DNA of 64,000 bases from Plantactinospora sp040120695 (GCF_040120695.1 NZ_JBEEAC010000010.1:148948-212947), one strand, 5' to 3'; counted from the first letter of the stretch, positions 15,329 through 24,197 are shown. Notes: generated by a model not told the origin, from the letters alone. Program-made: numbers and translations.

Positions 15329-16504
15329 GTGGACCTGTACGAATACCAGGGGCGTGAGCTGTTCGAACGGCACGGGCTGCCCGTGCTGGCCGGCGGCGTC
15401 GCGACGACCCCGGAGGAGGCCCGCGCGATCGCCGAGCGCCTCGGCGGCCGGGTGGTCGTCAAGGCTCAGGTCAAGGTCGGCGGCCGGGGCAAGGCAGGCG
15501 GCGTCAAGCTCGCCGAGACGCCGGACGAGGCGGTGGCCCGCTCCACCGACATCCTCGGCATGGACATCAAGGGCCACACGGTCAACAAGGTCATGATCAC
15601 TGTGACCGCCGACATCGCCGAGGAGTACTACTTCTCCTACCTGCTCGACCGCGCGAACCGCACCTTCCTCTGCATCGCCAGCGTGGCCGGCGGGATGGAC
15701 ATCGAGCAGGTGGCCGCCGAGACGCCGGAGCGGGTCGCGAAGGTCGCCATCGACGCCAACGTCGGGGTCGACGAGGCCAGGGCGCGCGAGATCGTCGAGG
15801 CCGCCGGCTTTCCGACCGAGCTGACCGAGCAGATCGTGCCGATCGCCGTACGCCTGTGGCAGGCCTTCGTGGCCGAGGACGCCACCCTGGTCGAGGTGAA
15901 CCCGCTGGCCCGGACGGTCGACGGCAAGGTGCTCTGCCTCGACGCGAAGGTCTCGCTCGACGAGAACGCCGGCTTCCGGCACCCCGACCACGAGGCGCTG
16001 GTCGACCAGGCCGCGGTGGACCCGCTGGAGCAGCGGGCCAAGGAGAAGGACCTCAACTACGTCAAGCTGGACGGCGAGGTCGGCATCATCGGCAACGGCG
16101 CCGGCCTGGTGATGTCCACCCTCGACGTGGTGGCGTACGCGGGCGAGCCGCACGGCGTCAAGCCGGCGAACTTCCTCGACATCGGCGGTGGCGCGAGCGC
16201 GGCGGTGATGGCGAACGGGCTGGAGATCGTACTCTCCGACCCGTCGGTGCGCAGCGTCTTCGTCAACGTCTTCGGCGGCATCACCGCCTGCGACGAGGTC
16301 GCCAACGGCATCATCCAGGCGCTGGCCCTGCTCGCCGAGCGCGGCGAGGCGGTCGAGAAGCCCCTCGTCGTACGCCTCGACGGCAACAACGCGGAGGCCG
16401 GGCGGGCCATTCTCGACGGCGCCGCGAACCCGCTGGTCCAGCGGGTGGACACCATGGACGGCGCGGCCCAGCGGGCCGCCGAGCTCGCGGCTGCGGGGGT
16501 CTGA
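15329..16504 (+). CDS. sucC: Succinyl-CoA ligase (ADP-forming) beta subunit
   Basis: TCA-cycle enzyme subunit of 391 aa, the usual length. An N-terminal ATP-grasp domain (DLYEYQGRELFERHGLPV start; KAQVKVGGRGKAGGV nucleotide contact) leads to the C-terminal ligase-CoA domain with GNGAGLVMSTLD, DIGGGAS and NVFGGIT. The GTG at 15329 matches the conserved family start; the frame is open well upstream but without homology. Only a weak GGAGACGGGA precedes it. sucD starts 1 bp after its stop, so they form one operon. It makes succinate with substrate-level ATP/GTP from succinyl-CoA. Confidence 0.95.
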   Translation: MDLYEYQGRELFERHGLPVLAGGVATTPEEARAIAERLGGRVVVKAQVKVGGRGKAGGVKLAETPDEAVARSTDILGMDIKGHTVNKVMITVTADIAEEYYFSYLLDRANRTFLCIASVAGGMDIEQVAAETPERVAKVAIDANVGVDEARAREIVEAAGFPTELTEQIVPIAVRLWQAFVAEDATLVEVNPLARTVDGKVLCLDAKVSLDENAGFRHPDHEALVDQAAVDPLEQRAKEKDLNYVKLDGEVGIIGNGAGLVMSTLDVVAYAGEPHGVKPANFLDIGGGASAAVMANGLEIVLSDPSVRSVFVNVFGGITACDEVANGIIQALALLAERGEAVEKPLVVRLDGNNAEAGRAILDGAANPLVQRVDTMDGAAQRAAELAAAGV

Positions 16505-16505
16505 G

Positions 16506-17405
16506 ATGGCAATCTGGCTGACCAAGGGTTCCAAGGTCGTCGTGCAGGGGATGACCGGCTCCGAGGGGATGAAGCACACCCGGCGGATGCTGGCCGCCGG
16601 CACCAACGTGGTGGGTGGGGTCAACCCGCGCAAGGCCGGCCAGAAGGTCGCCTTCGAGGGTGTCAACGACCGGATCGAGCTGCCGGTCTTCGCGAACGTC
16701 GCCGAGGCGATGGCGGCCACCGGCGCCGACGTCACGGTCATCTTCGTGCCACCGCAGTTCACCCGGGGCGCCGTGGTCGAGGCGATCGACGCCGGCATCC
16801 CGCTCGCCGTGGTGATCACCGAGGGCGTACCGGTGCACGACACCGCGGCGTTCTGGGCGTACAACCTGGCGCAGGGGGAGCGGACCCGGATCGTCGGGCC
16901 GAACTGCCCCGGCATCGCCTCGCCGGGTGCCTCCAACGCCGGCATCATCCCGGCCGACATCACCGGAGCGGGCCGGATCGGACTGGTCAGCAAGAGCGGC
17001 ACCCTGACGTACCAGATGATGTACGAGCTGCGCGACATCGGCTTCTCCACCTGCGTCGGCATCGGCGGCGACCCGATCATCGGCACCACCCACATCGACG
17101 CGCTCGCCGCGTTCCAGGCCGACCCGGAGACCGACGCCATCGTGATGATCGGCGAGATCGGCGGCGACGCCGAGGAGCGGGCGGCCGAGTTCATCAAGGC
17201 GAACGTCACCAAGCCGGTGGTCGGGTACATCGCCGGCTTCACCGCGCCGCCCGGCAAGACCATGGGACACGCCGGGGCCATCATCTCCGGTTCGGCCGGC
17301 ACCGCCGACGCGAAGAAGGCCGCGCTGGAGGCGGTCGGGGTCAAGGTCGGCAAGACGCCGAGCGAGACCGCGAGGCTGATGCGGGAGCTGATGTCCGGCA
17401 ACTGA
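16506..17405 (+). CDS. sucD: Succinyl-CoA ligase (ADP-forming) alpha subunit
   Basis: Alpha subunit, 299 aa. The N-terminal CoA-binding Rossmann domain has QGMTGSEGMKHTRRML and GGVNPRKAG. The catalytic domain has GPNCPGIASPG, KSGTLTYQ and the phosphohistidine segment GKTMGHAGAIISG (His in GHAGA). All are intact, so the heterodimer with SucC should be active. It is followed by a sucCD terminator hairpin, then by perM on the same strand. Confidence 0.96.
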   Translation: MAIWLTKGSKVVVQGMTGSEGMKHTRRMLAAGTNVVGGVNPRKAGQKVAFEGVNDRIELPVFANVAEAMAATGADVTVIFVPPQFTRGAVVEAIDAGIPLAVVITEGVPVHDTAAFWAYNLAQGERTRIVGPNCPGIASPGASNAGIIPADITGAGRIGLVSKSGTLTYQMMYELRDIGFSTCVGIGGDPIIGTTHIDALAAFQADPETDAIVMIGEIGGDAEERAAEFIKANVTKPVVGYIAGFTAPPGKTMGHAGAIISGSAGTADAKKAALEAVGVKVGKTPSETARLMRELMSGN

Positions 17406-17422
17406 GCCGTCCACGTCTGCTT

Positions 17423-17454
17423 CCGGGGTGGTCGGCGAGCGCCGGCCACCCCGG
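17423..17454 (+). terminator. Hairpin terminator after sucCD
   Basis: 14-bp stem (17423-17436 with 17441-17454) with one G-U pair and a GAGC loop, 18 bp after the sucD stop. No T-run. Confidence 0.7.
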
Positions 17455-17630
17455 TTGCCGTTGAGCGCCCGGTGTCCGTGGCCCGGTCGCGCCGGCCGAG
17501 GTGTGGTGAGGGTGGAGCGGGCGGTCGCGGCGCCGACGCGAGGGCGGAGCGGATGTCGTGGTGGCTTCGGCCATCCGTACCGTTGTGTTGTGAACCGGGC
17601 CGACCCACTGCCGTGCCAGAGTAGGCGCTG

Positions 17631-19004
17631 ATGCCACCACCCACCGTCCCCGACCGGCCGCGCCGGCCGGACCCGCCGGAGACCGAACCGGTCGAGCCGG
17701 CGGCCACCGCCGGAGCCGCCCCGCGACCGGCCGGGCGCCCCGGGCCGGCGGGCGACCGGGAGCGGCGCCGGAGCGCCCCGGCCAGAGACCACCGGGTACC
17801 CCGCCCGAGGCCGGGCGCGGCGGTACGTCCCGGCCGGGCTCCGCTGGCGGTCGCGGCGGCGGTGGCCGCCGGCTGGGCCGCCCTGCTCGGCTACCTGCCG
17901 GTCGCCGTGGTGCTGGGGGTGGCCCGGTTCGCCGAGGGCAGCGGTGAGACCGTCGACGCCGCCCGGCTGGGCCTGGCCGGATGGCTGCTCGGGCACGGGG
18001 TACCGCTACAGACCGATGCCGGGCCGTTCGGCCTGCCGCCGCTCGCCATCGCCATGCTGGCGGCCTGGCGGCTGAACCGGGCAGGTGTGCACGTCAGCCG
18101 GGCGGTCCGGGTCCGGGAGCGGCCGACGATGGGCCGAGCCCTCGCCGTCGCGGTGGCGGTCGGCGTCGGGTACGGCGTCCTCGGCGGGCTGGCCGCGCTG
18201 CTGCTCGGCGGGGACGGCCCGACCGCCGAACCCGTACGGGCCGCGGTGACGCTGGCCGGCTTCGGCATCCTCGCGGCGCTGTTCGGGGCGGCCCGGGCCA
18301 GCGGCGTACTGGTGGCGGTGGCCCGGCGTACCCCGCTGATGCTCCGGGACGGGCTGCGTACCGGGATCGTCGCCGCCCTGCTGCTGCTGGGGGCCGGGGC
18401 CGGAGTGGCCGGACTGGCGGTGGCCACCGGAGGCGGCGAGGCCGGCGACATGATCGGGGCCTACCGCACCGGCGTGCTGGGCCAGGCGGGCATCACCCTG
18501 GTCAGCCTCGGCTACGCGCCGAATGCCGCGGTCTGGGCCGCCAGCTACCTGCTCGGGCCCGGGTTCGCGATCGGCACCGACACGGTGGTCCGGACCTCCG
18601 AGGTCTCCATCGGAGCGCTGCCGGCCGTACCCCTGCTGGCCGGACTGCCGCAGGGGCCGCTCGGCGGGGTCGGTGGCGTCGTGCTGGCCGTTCCGGTGCT
18701 GGCCGGCATGGCCGCCGGCTGGCTGCTCGCCCGTCGCCGGATGCGCTCTGCCGCAGAGCGGAACGCGGCACCGCCCAGCTGGGCCGCACTCCTCTGCGCG
18801 GCGGCGGTCGGCGGCCCGGTCGCCGGGGTGGTACTCGGGGTGGCGGCCCTGCTCTCCGGCGGCCCGCTCGGCGGCGGCCGGCTCGCCGAGGTGGGGCCGG
18901 CCTACTGGCAGGTCGGCGCCGGGGCGACCCTCGTCGTGCTGATCGGCACCCTGATCGGCGCCGCCGCGACCCGGGCCGTGGCCCGCGCCGACCGGCGGGC
19001 CTGA
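17631..19004 (+). CDS. perM: PerM/DUF6350 family integral membrane protein
   Basis: Polytopic membrane protein of 457 aa: a disordered Pro/Arg-rich head of about 65 residues, then some ten hydrophobic segments (for example LAVAAAVAAGWAALLGYLPV and GFGILAALFGAARASGVLVA). Its place between sucCD and purNH is the same as Rv0955 (PerM) in mycobacteria, a protein needed for cell-division-related persistence. The N-terminal pattern and gene order make this assignment likely, though similarity was judged only by eye. The gene ends in a degenerate GC repeat and terminator. Confidence 0.75.
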   Translation: MPPPTVPDRPRRPDPPETEPVEPAATAGAAPRPAGRPGPAGDRERRRSAPARDHRVPRPRPGAAVRPGRAPLAVAAAVAAGWAALLGYLPVAVVLGVARFAEGSGETVDAARLGLAGWLLGHGVPLQTDAGPFGLPPLAIAMLAAWRLNRAGVHVSRAVRVRERPTMGRALAVAVAVGVGYGVLGGLAALLLGGDGPTAEPVRAAVTLAGFGILAALFGAARASGVLVAVARRTPLMLRDGLRTGIVAALLLLGAGAGVAGLAVATGGGEAGDMIGAYRTGVLGQAGITLVSLGYAPNAAVWAASYLLGPGFAIGTDTVVRTSEVSIGALPAVPLLAGLPQGPLGGVGGVVLAVPVLAGMAAGWLLARRRMRSAAERNAAPPSWAALLCAAAVGGPVAGVVLGVAALLSGGPLGGGRLAEVGPAYWQVGAGATLVVLIGTLIGAAATRAVARADRRA

Positions 19005-19170
19005 CGCTGGCCGGCGCGGTTTGAGGCTGGCCGGCGGGCTGGCGTTGCCCGGCGCGGTTTGAGGCTGGCCGGCGGGGCTGGCGCTGCCCGGCGGGGTCGG
19101 AGGCTGGCCGGCGGGGTCGGAGGCTGGCCGGCTGGCCGGCGGACTGGCGGCTGGCCGGCGGGCTGGCGTT
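19005..19170 (+). repeat. Degenerate GGCTGGCCGGCGGG minisatellite
   Basis: Directly after the perM stop, GAGGCTGGCCGGCGGG-type units with GGTTTGAGGCTGGCCGG links are repeated at least six times with variable spacing. It looks like slippage-prone low-complexity DNA between convergent genes. No function is visible. Confidence 0.7.
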
Positions 19171-19183
19171 GGCCGGAACGCGC

Positions 19184-19216
19184 TTGGGGCGCCCCGGGAA
19201 GTCCGGAGCGCCCCAA
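19184..19216. terminator. Bidirectional hairpin between convergent genes
   Basis: 9-bp stem TTGGGGCGC (19184-19192) with GCGCCCCAA (19208-19216) between perM (plus) and the small membrane protein gene (minus). An inner CCGG pairing shortens the loop. Confidence 0.65.
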
Positions 19217-19263
19217 CGCGGTTGTCCCGACTCCGGGCGGCCGCACGGCCGCCCGGCCGGTCG

Positions 19264-19800
19264 TTACGGCATGTAGGTGAAACCGTTTGCGTTCATCACG
19301 ACCGCGAGGATCAGGTTGACCACGCCCAGCAGCAGGCCGATGGCACCGCAGATCAGACCGGCCAGGGCCTGGCCACCGTTGCTGGCCTCGCCCCGGCTCA
19401 CCTTGCCCCGGCCGAGGATGCCGAGCACGACACCGGCGATGCCGGCGAGGATGCCGAGCGCGGCACAGCACGCCGCCGGAATCGAGATGATGCCGACGAT
19501 CATCGCGACCAGGCCGAGGGTGTTGTTCTGCCCGCCGACCGGTCCATATCCCGGGGTCTGGTAACCGGGTGCCGCACCGTAGGGCTGGCCCGGCATCGGC
19601 TGCTGACCGTACGGATCCTGGTACGGCTGCGGTGCGTCCTGGTACTGCGGCTGCCCGTACGGCTGACCCGAGGTCGGTTGCCCGTACGGCTGACCCGAGG
19701 TGGGCTGCGGCGGCTGCGCGTACGGATCCTGGCGCTGGGCTGCGTTCGGATCCGACGGCTGCTGTCCGTACGGGTCCTGGCCTGGGTTGCCGGGCTGCAT
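19264..19800 (-). CDS. DUF4190-type small membrane protein with Pro/Gln/Tyr-rich head
   Basis: 178 aa. The first 95 residues are low-complexity Q/P/G/Y repeats, including exact TSGQPYGQP units. Two hydrophobic helices follow (about 97-125 and 145-170) linked by GRGKVSRGEASNGGQALAG, the usual DUF4190 layout. AAGGAG lies 7 bases before the ATG. The cytosolic head is of the kind that may scaffold or phase-separate, but the function is unknown. It is probably cotranscribed with, or next to, the dispanin-like gene upstream. Confidence 0.8.
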   Translation of the reverse strand: MQPGNPGQDPYGQQPSDPNAAQRQDPYAQPPQPTSGQPYGQPTSGQPYGQPQYQDAPQPYQDPYGQQPMPGQPYGAAPGYQTPGYGPVGGQNNTLGLVAMIVGIISIPAACCAALGILAGIAGVVLGILGRGKVSRGEASNGGQALAGLICGAIGLLLGVVNLILAVVMNANGFTYMP

Positions 19801-19829
19801 GACGGAACTCCTTCGACAGGTCTCTCAGA

Positions 19830-20120
19830 CTAGATGCTCGACGCCGAGTTGGCGCTGATGATGAAGCTGACGACGCAGCAGAGCAGCGAGACCACCCAGA
19901 GGCAGATGCCGATGATCAGGGCGAGCTTCGACCACTTGCGGGACTCGGCGGCGGCGGCCTGGGCCGCCGGGTAGTTCCCCTGCTGGAGCAGGGGGTTCAC
20001 CTTGGAGGCGTTCATGATGGCCGGGATGGCCAACGGCCAGAACAGGAAGATCGCGACGATGGACATCGTCATGTTGTTGTTGATCTCTTGCGGCGGGTGT
20101 GAGGGGTAACCGGGTTGCAT
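19830..20120 (-). CDS. CD225/dispanin-family small membrane protein
   Basis: 96 aa. A short MQPGYPSHPP head is followed by a CD225/dispanin pattern: helix NNMTMSIVAIFLFWPLAIPA, an intracellular loop (NASKVNPLLQQGNYPAAQAA, ESRKWSK) and a second helix (LALIIGICLWVVSLLCCVVS). Start chosen at 20120 because GGAG lies 10 bases upstream and the earlier in-frame start has no support. It pairs with the DUF4190-type gene, which shares the two-helix design. The role is unknown; related eukaryotic proteins alter membrane fusion, but that does not transfer. Confidence 0.78.
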   Translation of the reverse strand: MQPGYPSHPPQEINNNMTMSIVAIFLFWPLAIPAIMNASKVNPLLQQGNYPAAQAAAAESRKWSKLALIIGICLWVVSLLCCVVSFIISANSASSI

Positions 20121-20383
20121 GTGTGTTGGGCTCCTTGGGCCGGCACTCAGCGCACGTATGAAATTGCGAGGGGCTATCTTCCGGGGCCAGGTCACTGCCC
20201 CGAGCGTCCGGCAGCGTACCTAATCAGCGCCACTTTGGTGGCCCGCTCGCCGCCCGACATGCCGATAGTGATCGACACCGCTCTCCCGGCCCGACCCGGC
20301 GGGCGGGTTCCTCGACCTGATGGGTGAGGTGCACGGATCGCGCCGCCGGGAGGCCGGCCGGACCTGCCCGGTAGGGTGCTGGG

Positions 20384-22582
20384 GTGACTGAGCCCGCCTC
20401 GGCAGCCCGCATCGTCGTCCTCGTCTCCGGCTCCGGGAGCAATCTCCAGGCCCTGCTCGACGCCGGTGCCGACCCGGCGTACGGCGCCCGGGTGGTCGCG
20501 GTCGGCGCCGACCGGGACGGCATCGCCGGGCTCGACCGGGCCGCCGCGGCCGGGGTGCCGACCTTCGTCGACCCGGTGAAGGCGTACCCGACGCGCGAGG
20601 ACTGGGACAGGGCGCTCACCGCGCACGTCGCCGGGTACGAGCCCGACCTGGTCGTCTCGGCCGGCTTCCTCAAACTGGTCGGTCCGCACTTCCTGGCGGC
20701 CTTCGGCGACCGGTACGTCAACACGCACAACTCGCTGCTGCCCGCGTTCCCCGGCATGCACGGCCCGCGCGACGCCCTCGGCTACGGAGTCAAACTCGCC
20801 GGGGCCACGCTCTTCTTCGTCGACGCCGGTGTCGACACCGGGCCGATCGTCGCCCAGGTGGCGGTGCCGGTGCTCGACGACGATGACGAGGAGACCCTCA
20901 CCGAGCGGATCAAGGTGGCCGAGCGGCGGCAGCTCGTCACGCAGGTCGGCCGGTTGCTCCGGGAGGGTTGGACGATCACTGGAAGGAAGGTCACGATCGG
21001 AGTGAGCGACACGAGTTCCGGCGCGGACGGCCGGCGGCCGATCAGGCGCGCGCTGGTCAGCGTCTACGACAAGACCGGGCTGGTCGAGCTGGCCCGGGCG
21101 CTGCACGGCGCCGGAGTGGAGATCGTCTCCACCGGCAGCACGGCGGCGACCATCGAGGGGGCCGGGGTCCCGGTCACTCCGGTCGACTCGCTGACCGGTT
21201 TCCCCGAGGTGCTCGACGGCCGGGTCAAGACGCTGCACCCGAAGGTGCACGCCGGGCTCCTGGCCGATCTGCGGTCGCAGCGGCATGCGGCGCAGCTCGG
21301 TGAGCTGGGTATCGCCCCGTTCGACCTGCTGGTGTCGAATCTCTACCCGTTCACCGAGACCGTGGCGTCCGGCGCGGACTTCGACGAGTGCGTCGAGCAG
21401 ATCGACATCGGCGGGCCGGCGATGGTCCGGGCGGCGGCGAAGAACCACGCCTCGGTCGCGGTGGTGACGTCGGTGTCGGCGTACCCGTCGGTGCTCGCCG
21501 CCCTGGCCGACGGCGGCTTCAGCGCCGGGCAGCGCCGGCAGCTCGCGGCCCGGGCCTTCGCCGACATCGCCGAGTACGACGTGGCGGTGGCGAACTGGTT
21601 CGCGGTGCGGACCGGGCCGGAGGAGCAGCAGTGGCCGGCCTTCGCCGGTCAGGTGCTGACCGCGCCCACGCCGCTGCGGTACGGCGAGAACCCGCACCAG
21701 GCCGCGGTGCTCTACGTCGACCCGGCGTCCCCGCCCGGGCTGGCCCAGGCGGAGCAGTTGCACGGCAAGGAGATGTCGTACAACAACTACGTCGACGCGG
21801 ACGCGGCCTGGCGGGCGGCGAACGACTTCACCGACCAGCCGGCGGTGGCGGTCATCAAGCACGCCAACCCGTGCGGCATCGCGGTCGGCGCCGACGTGGC
21901 CGAGGCGCACCGCCGGGCGCACGCCTGCGATCCGGTCTCCGCGTTCGGCGGGGTGATCGCGGTCAACCGACCGGTCTCGGTCGAGATGGCGCAGCAGGTC
22001 GCCGAGGTCTTCACCGAGGTGCTGGTGGCACCCGATTTCGAGCCGGGTGCGGTGGACGTGCTCTCCGGCAAGAAGAACATCCGGTTGCTCCGGGCACCCG
22101 CCTTCGCGCCGTACCCGGCCGAGTGGCGCCTGGTCAGCGGCGGCGCGTTGGTGCAGATGGCCGACCGGGTGGACGCGCCCGGTGACGATCCGGCCGGTTG
22201 GCGGCTGGTCACCGGCGAGCCCGCCGACGAGTCGACCCTGGCCGATCTCGCCTTCGCCTGGCGGGCCGTGCGGGCGGTGAAGAGCAACGCGATCCTGCTC
22301 GCCGCGGACGGTGCGACCGTCGGGGTCGGGATGGGGCAGGTCAACCGGGTCGACTCGGCGCACCTGGCGGTCTCCCGGGCCGGTGCCGAGCGGGCCAGGG
22401 GCGCGGTCGCCGCCTCGGACGCGTTCTTCCCGTTCCCGGACGGGCTCCAGGTGCTGATCGACGCCGGGGTCCGGGCGGTCGTCCAGCCCGGCGGCTCGGT
22501 ACGCGATGAGGAGGTCGTCGCGGCGGCGACGGCGGGCGGGATCACGATGTACCTCACCGGAACCCGGCACTTCTTCCACTGA
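20384..22582 (+). CDS. purNH: PurN-PurH fusion: GAR transformylase + AICAR transformylase/IMP cyclohydrolase
   Basis: One uninterrupted frame of 732 codons encodes two purine enzymes normally separate. Residues 1-206 are PurN (GSGSNLQALLDA; NTHNSLLPAFPG with catalytic N and H; GVDTGPIV with the catalytic D). Residues 207-732 are PurH: IMP cyclohydrolase part first (SVYDKTGL, STGSTAATIE, LHPKVHAGLL), then AICAR transformylase (KHANPCG, SAFGG). The junction reads KVTIG then GTG AGC GAC at 21002. GGAAGGAAGG at 20981-20990 is a strong ribosome site for that GTG, so PurH (526 aa) could also start there. Deleting one G at 21002 would restore a TGA stop and an overlapping ATG, the expected arrangement. 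Either a true fusion or a one-base sequence change. Confidence 0.93.
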   Translation: MTEPASAARIVVLVSGSGSNLQALLDAGADPAYGARVVAVGADRDGIAGLDRAAAAGVPTFVDPVKAYPTREDWDRALTAHVAGYEPDLVVSAGFLKLVGPHFLAAFGDRYVNTHNSLLPAFPGMHGPRDALGYGVKLAGATLFFVDAGVDTGPIVAQVAVPVLDDDDEETLTERIKVAERRQLVTQVGRLLREGWTITGRKVTIGVSDTSSGADGRRPIRRALVSVYDKTGLVELARALHGAGVEIVSTGSTAATIEGAGVPVTPVDSLTGFPEVLDGRVKTLHPKVHAGLLADLRSQRHAAQLGELGIAPFDLLVSNLYPFTETVASGADFDECVEQIDIGGPAMVRAAAKNHASVAVVTSVSAYPSVLAALADGGFSAGQRRQLAARAFADIAEYDVAVANWFAVRTGPEEQQWPAFAGQVLTAPTPLRYGENPHQAAVLYVDPASPPGLAQAEQLHGKEMSYNNYVDADAAWRAANDFTDQPAVAVIKHANPCGIAVGADVAEAHRRAHACDPVSAFGGVIAVNRPVSVEMAQQVAEVFTEVLVAPDFEPGAVDVLSGKKNIRLLRAPAFAPYPAEWRLVSGGALVQMADRVDAPGDDPAGWRLVTGEPADESTLADLAFAWRAVRAVKSNAILLAADGATVGVGMGQVNRVDSAHLAVSRAGAERARGAVAASDAFFPFPDGLQVLIDAGVRAVVQPGGSVRDEEVVAAATAGGITMYLTGTRHFFH

Positions 22583-22595
22583 ACCTCTTCAACCT

Positions 22596-22685
22596 GAACC
22601 ACCTCTTCAACCTGGACCGCGTGGCGCTCACGCACCGCGTCCGACCTTGCGGTCCGGCGGACCGCAAGGAAGGTTGGAAAGGTTC
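22596..22685. repeat. 90-bp inverted-repeat element, copy A
   Basis: Ends are GAACCACCTCTTCAACCT and AAGGTTGGAAAGGTTC (imperfect inverted repeats). Inside are a GCGTG/CACGC hairpin and a perfect 12-bp hairpin, CCTTGCGGTCCG-g-CGGACCGCAAGG. The same element is at 61054-61143. An extra left-end copy (GAACCTCTTCAACCT, 22581-22595) directly precedes it and overlaps the purH stop. It codes for nothing evident; it looks like a MITE- or REP-like element that can fold into a branched structure. Confidence 0.8.
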
Positions 22686-22719
22686 ACCGACCGCCTCGCT
22701 GAGCGCCGACATGGCTCAC

Positions 22720-22745
22720 GTCCCTGCCCGGCAACGGGCAGGGAC
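22720..22745 (+). terminator. GNRA-loop hairpin after purNH
   Basis: Perfect 11-bp stem GTCCCTGCCCG / CGGGCAGGGAC with a GCAA tetraloop. No T-run. It probably ends the purNH transcript behind the repeat element. Confidence 0.65.
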
Positions 22746-23090
22746 CAGGCGCAGCCGATAGTCCTGAGGAACATTCGCAATCGCTGGCTATCGCGGCAGA
22801 CCGGGTGCCGGAATCATCTGAAAAGCAGAGCGGACCGCCCTCGCCAGAGGCGCGACCGGCGCCATCATCCGCACCAGCAGGCCGACCAGAGGCGATGTCC
22901 GTCGCGGCCGTAGCAGGCCGGATCAACAGTTCCGAACAGGACGTCCTTTCCTCGCTTTCGCCACTGGAATTAGTTATTAGAACTGTCTAAGGTCGGAAAA
23001 GCGGATCGACCGGCCGCTATTCCGTATAACGACTGGTCGACTGTTTCACCATGGATGATTTTCCGTGCCGATTTGAAACAGGGGGACCAC
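22746..23090. other. Gene-free, locally AT-rich promoter region
   Basis: About 345 bp. Positions 22940-23060 are much richer in A/T than their surroundings (for example GGAATTAGTTATTAGAACTG), unlike nearby genes. A TATAAC hexamer lies at 23025-23030, 60 bp before the XRE gene, without a good -35. No gene supported. Confidence 0.5.
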
Positions 23091-23960
23091 ATGACCGACA
23101 CCGGATCTTCGGTGCCACGCCGGCAGCTCGGACGTCACCTGCGGATCGCCCGCGAGCAGGCAGGGCTCGGACTGGAGGCCGCCGCGCATGAGTTGGAAGT
23201 CTCCCGGACCACCATGTACCGGATTGAGACCGGCGGTGCGGCCGTCCGCAAGGCCGACGTTCTCGCCATGTGCAAGGTCTACGGGGTGTCGGACGAGATG
23301 ACCGAGGCACTGATCGGCCTGGCCACACAGACGAAGACGAAGGGCTGGTGGCACGCGTACGGCGACGCCATCCCCTCCTGGTTCGAGCTGTACGTCGGCC
23401 TGGAGGCAGCCGCTTCGCGCCTCCGCCACTGGGAACCGGCGTCCTTCCCCGGACTCCTCCAAACCCGGGAGTACGCCACGCATCTCCTGCGATCTCACCC
23501 CGACCTCCCCGGCCAGGAGGTTGAGCGTCGGGTAGAGGTCCGGATGGAACGCCAACATATCCTCCGCCGGAGGAAGCCCGCGGCGCCGCAGTTGGAGATC
23601 ATTCTCGATGAGGTGGTGCTGCGCCGCCGGGCACCCGGAATGGCAGGTCAACTCGCGCACCTACACTCGGTGGCGAGCAGCGAGACCGCGACCATCCGTG
23701 TAGTGCCACTGACCGTCGAGCCGAACTGGGCCCTCGCCGGCAGCAACTTTGTGATCCTCGACTTTCCGTCGACCGGCCTGCGCACCCCGGAGCCGACCAC
23801 GATCTACAGCGAGTCGCTGACCGGCGCGATCTATCTGGACCGGCCGACTGAGGTGGCGGCGTACGCTAAGGCATGGAGAGCGCTCGAAGCGTTGGCGCTC
23901 GACCCCTCCCGGTCAGCCGACCTGATCGCGATGATCGCCAAGGAGTGCAGCGATGACTAA
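23091..23960 (+). CDS. XRE-family regulator with DUF5753 domain
   Basis: 289 aa. The N-terminal Cro/C1-type HTH (about 10-70: LGRHLRIAREQAGLGLEAAA, VSRTTMYRIETGG) is followed by the C-terminal DUF5753 domain (FPGLLQTREYAT, RMERQHIL, LHLHSV-like core). GGGGGA lies 4 bases before the ATG at 23091. It overlaps a DUF397 gene by 8 bp. Such pairs are very numerous in actinomycetes; the HTH protein represses or activates its neighbour set and DUF397 partners modulate it. The base composition of its promoter is AT-rich relative to the window. Confidence 0.9.
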   Translation: MTDTGSSVPRRQLGRHLRIAREQAGLGLEAAAHELEVSRTTMYRIETGGAAVRKADVLAMCKVYGVSDEMTEALIGLATQTKTKGWWHAYGDAIPSWFELYVGLEAAASRLRHWEPASFPGLLQTREYATHLLRSHPDLPGQEVERRVEVRMERQHILRRRKPAAPQLEIILDEVVLRRRAPGMAGQLAHLHSVASSETATIRVVPLTVEPNWALAGSNFVILDFPSTGLRTPEPTTIYSESLTGAIYLDRPTEVAAYAKAWRALEALALDPSRSADLIAMIAKECSDD

Positions 23961-24138
23961 CCTGACCGGCGCCCAGTGGCGCAAGAGCAGCCGGAGCAAC
24001 GGATCGGGTGGACAGTGCGTCGAGGTCGTCGACAACCTGCCCGGCGTCGTCGGCGTACGCGACAGCAAGGACACGTCCGGCCCCATCCTGATTTTCACCC
24101 CGACCGTCTGGCGGCGCTTCGTGACGTCGATTCGATAG
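23953..24138 (+). CDS. DUF397 small protein
   Basis: 61 aa with the DUF397 pattern: start WRKSSRSNGSGGQCVEV, middle VGVRDSKDTSGPILIF and end WRRFVTSIR. It starts in ATGACTAA, overlapping the XRE stop, so the two are translationally coupled. Likely the cognate partner of the upstream regulator. Confidence 0.9.
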   Translation: MTNLTGAQWRKSSRSNGSGGQCVEVVDNLPGVVGVRDSKDTSGPILIFTPTVWRRFVTSIR

Positions 24139-24197
24139 CCGAACTGGCCGGAGACGTACGTCGACCGATCTGGTTTCGCGGTGCCTTCGTCCTCTGC

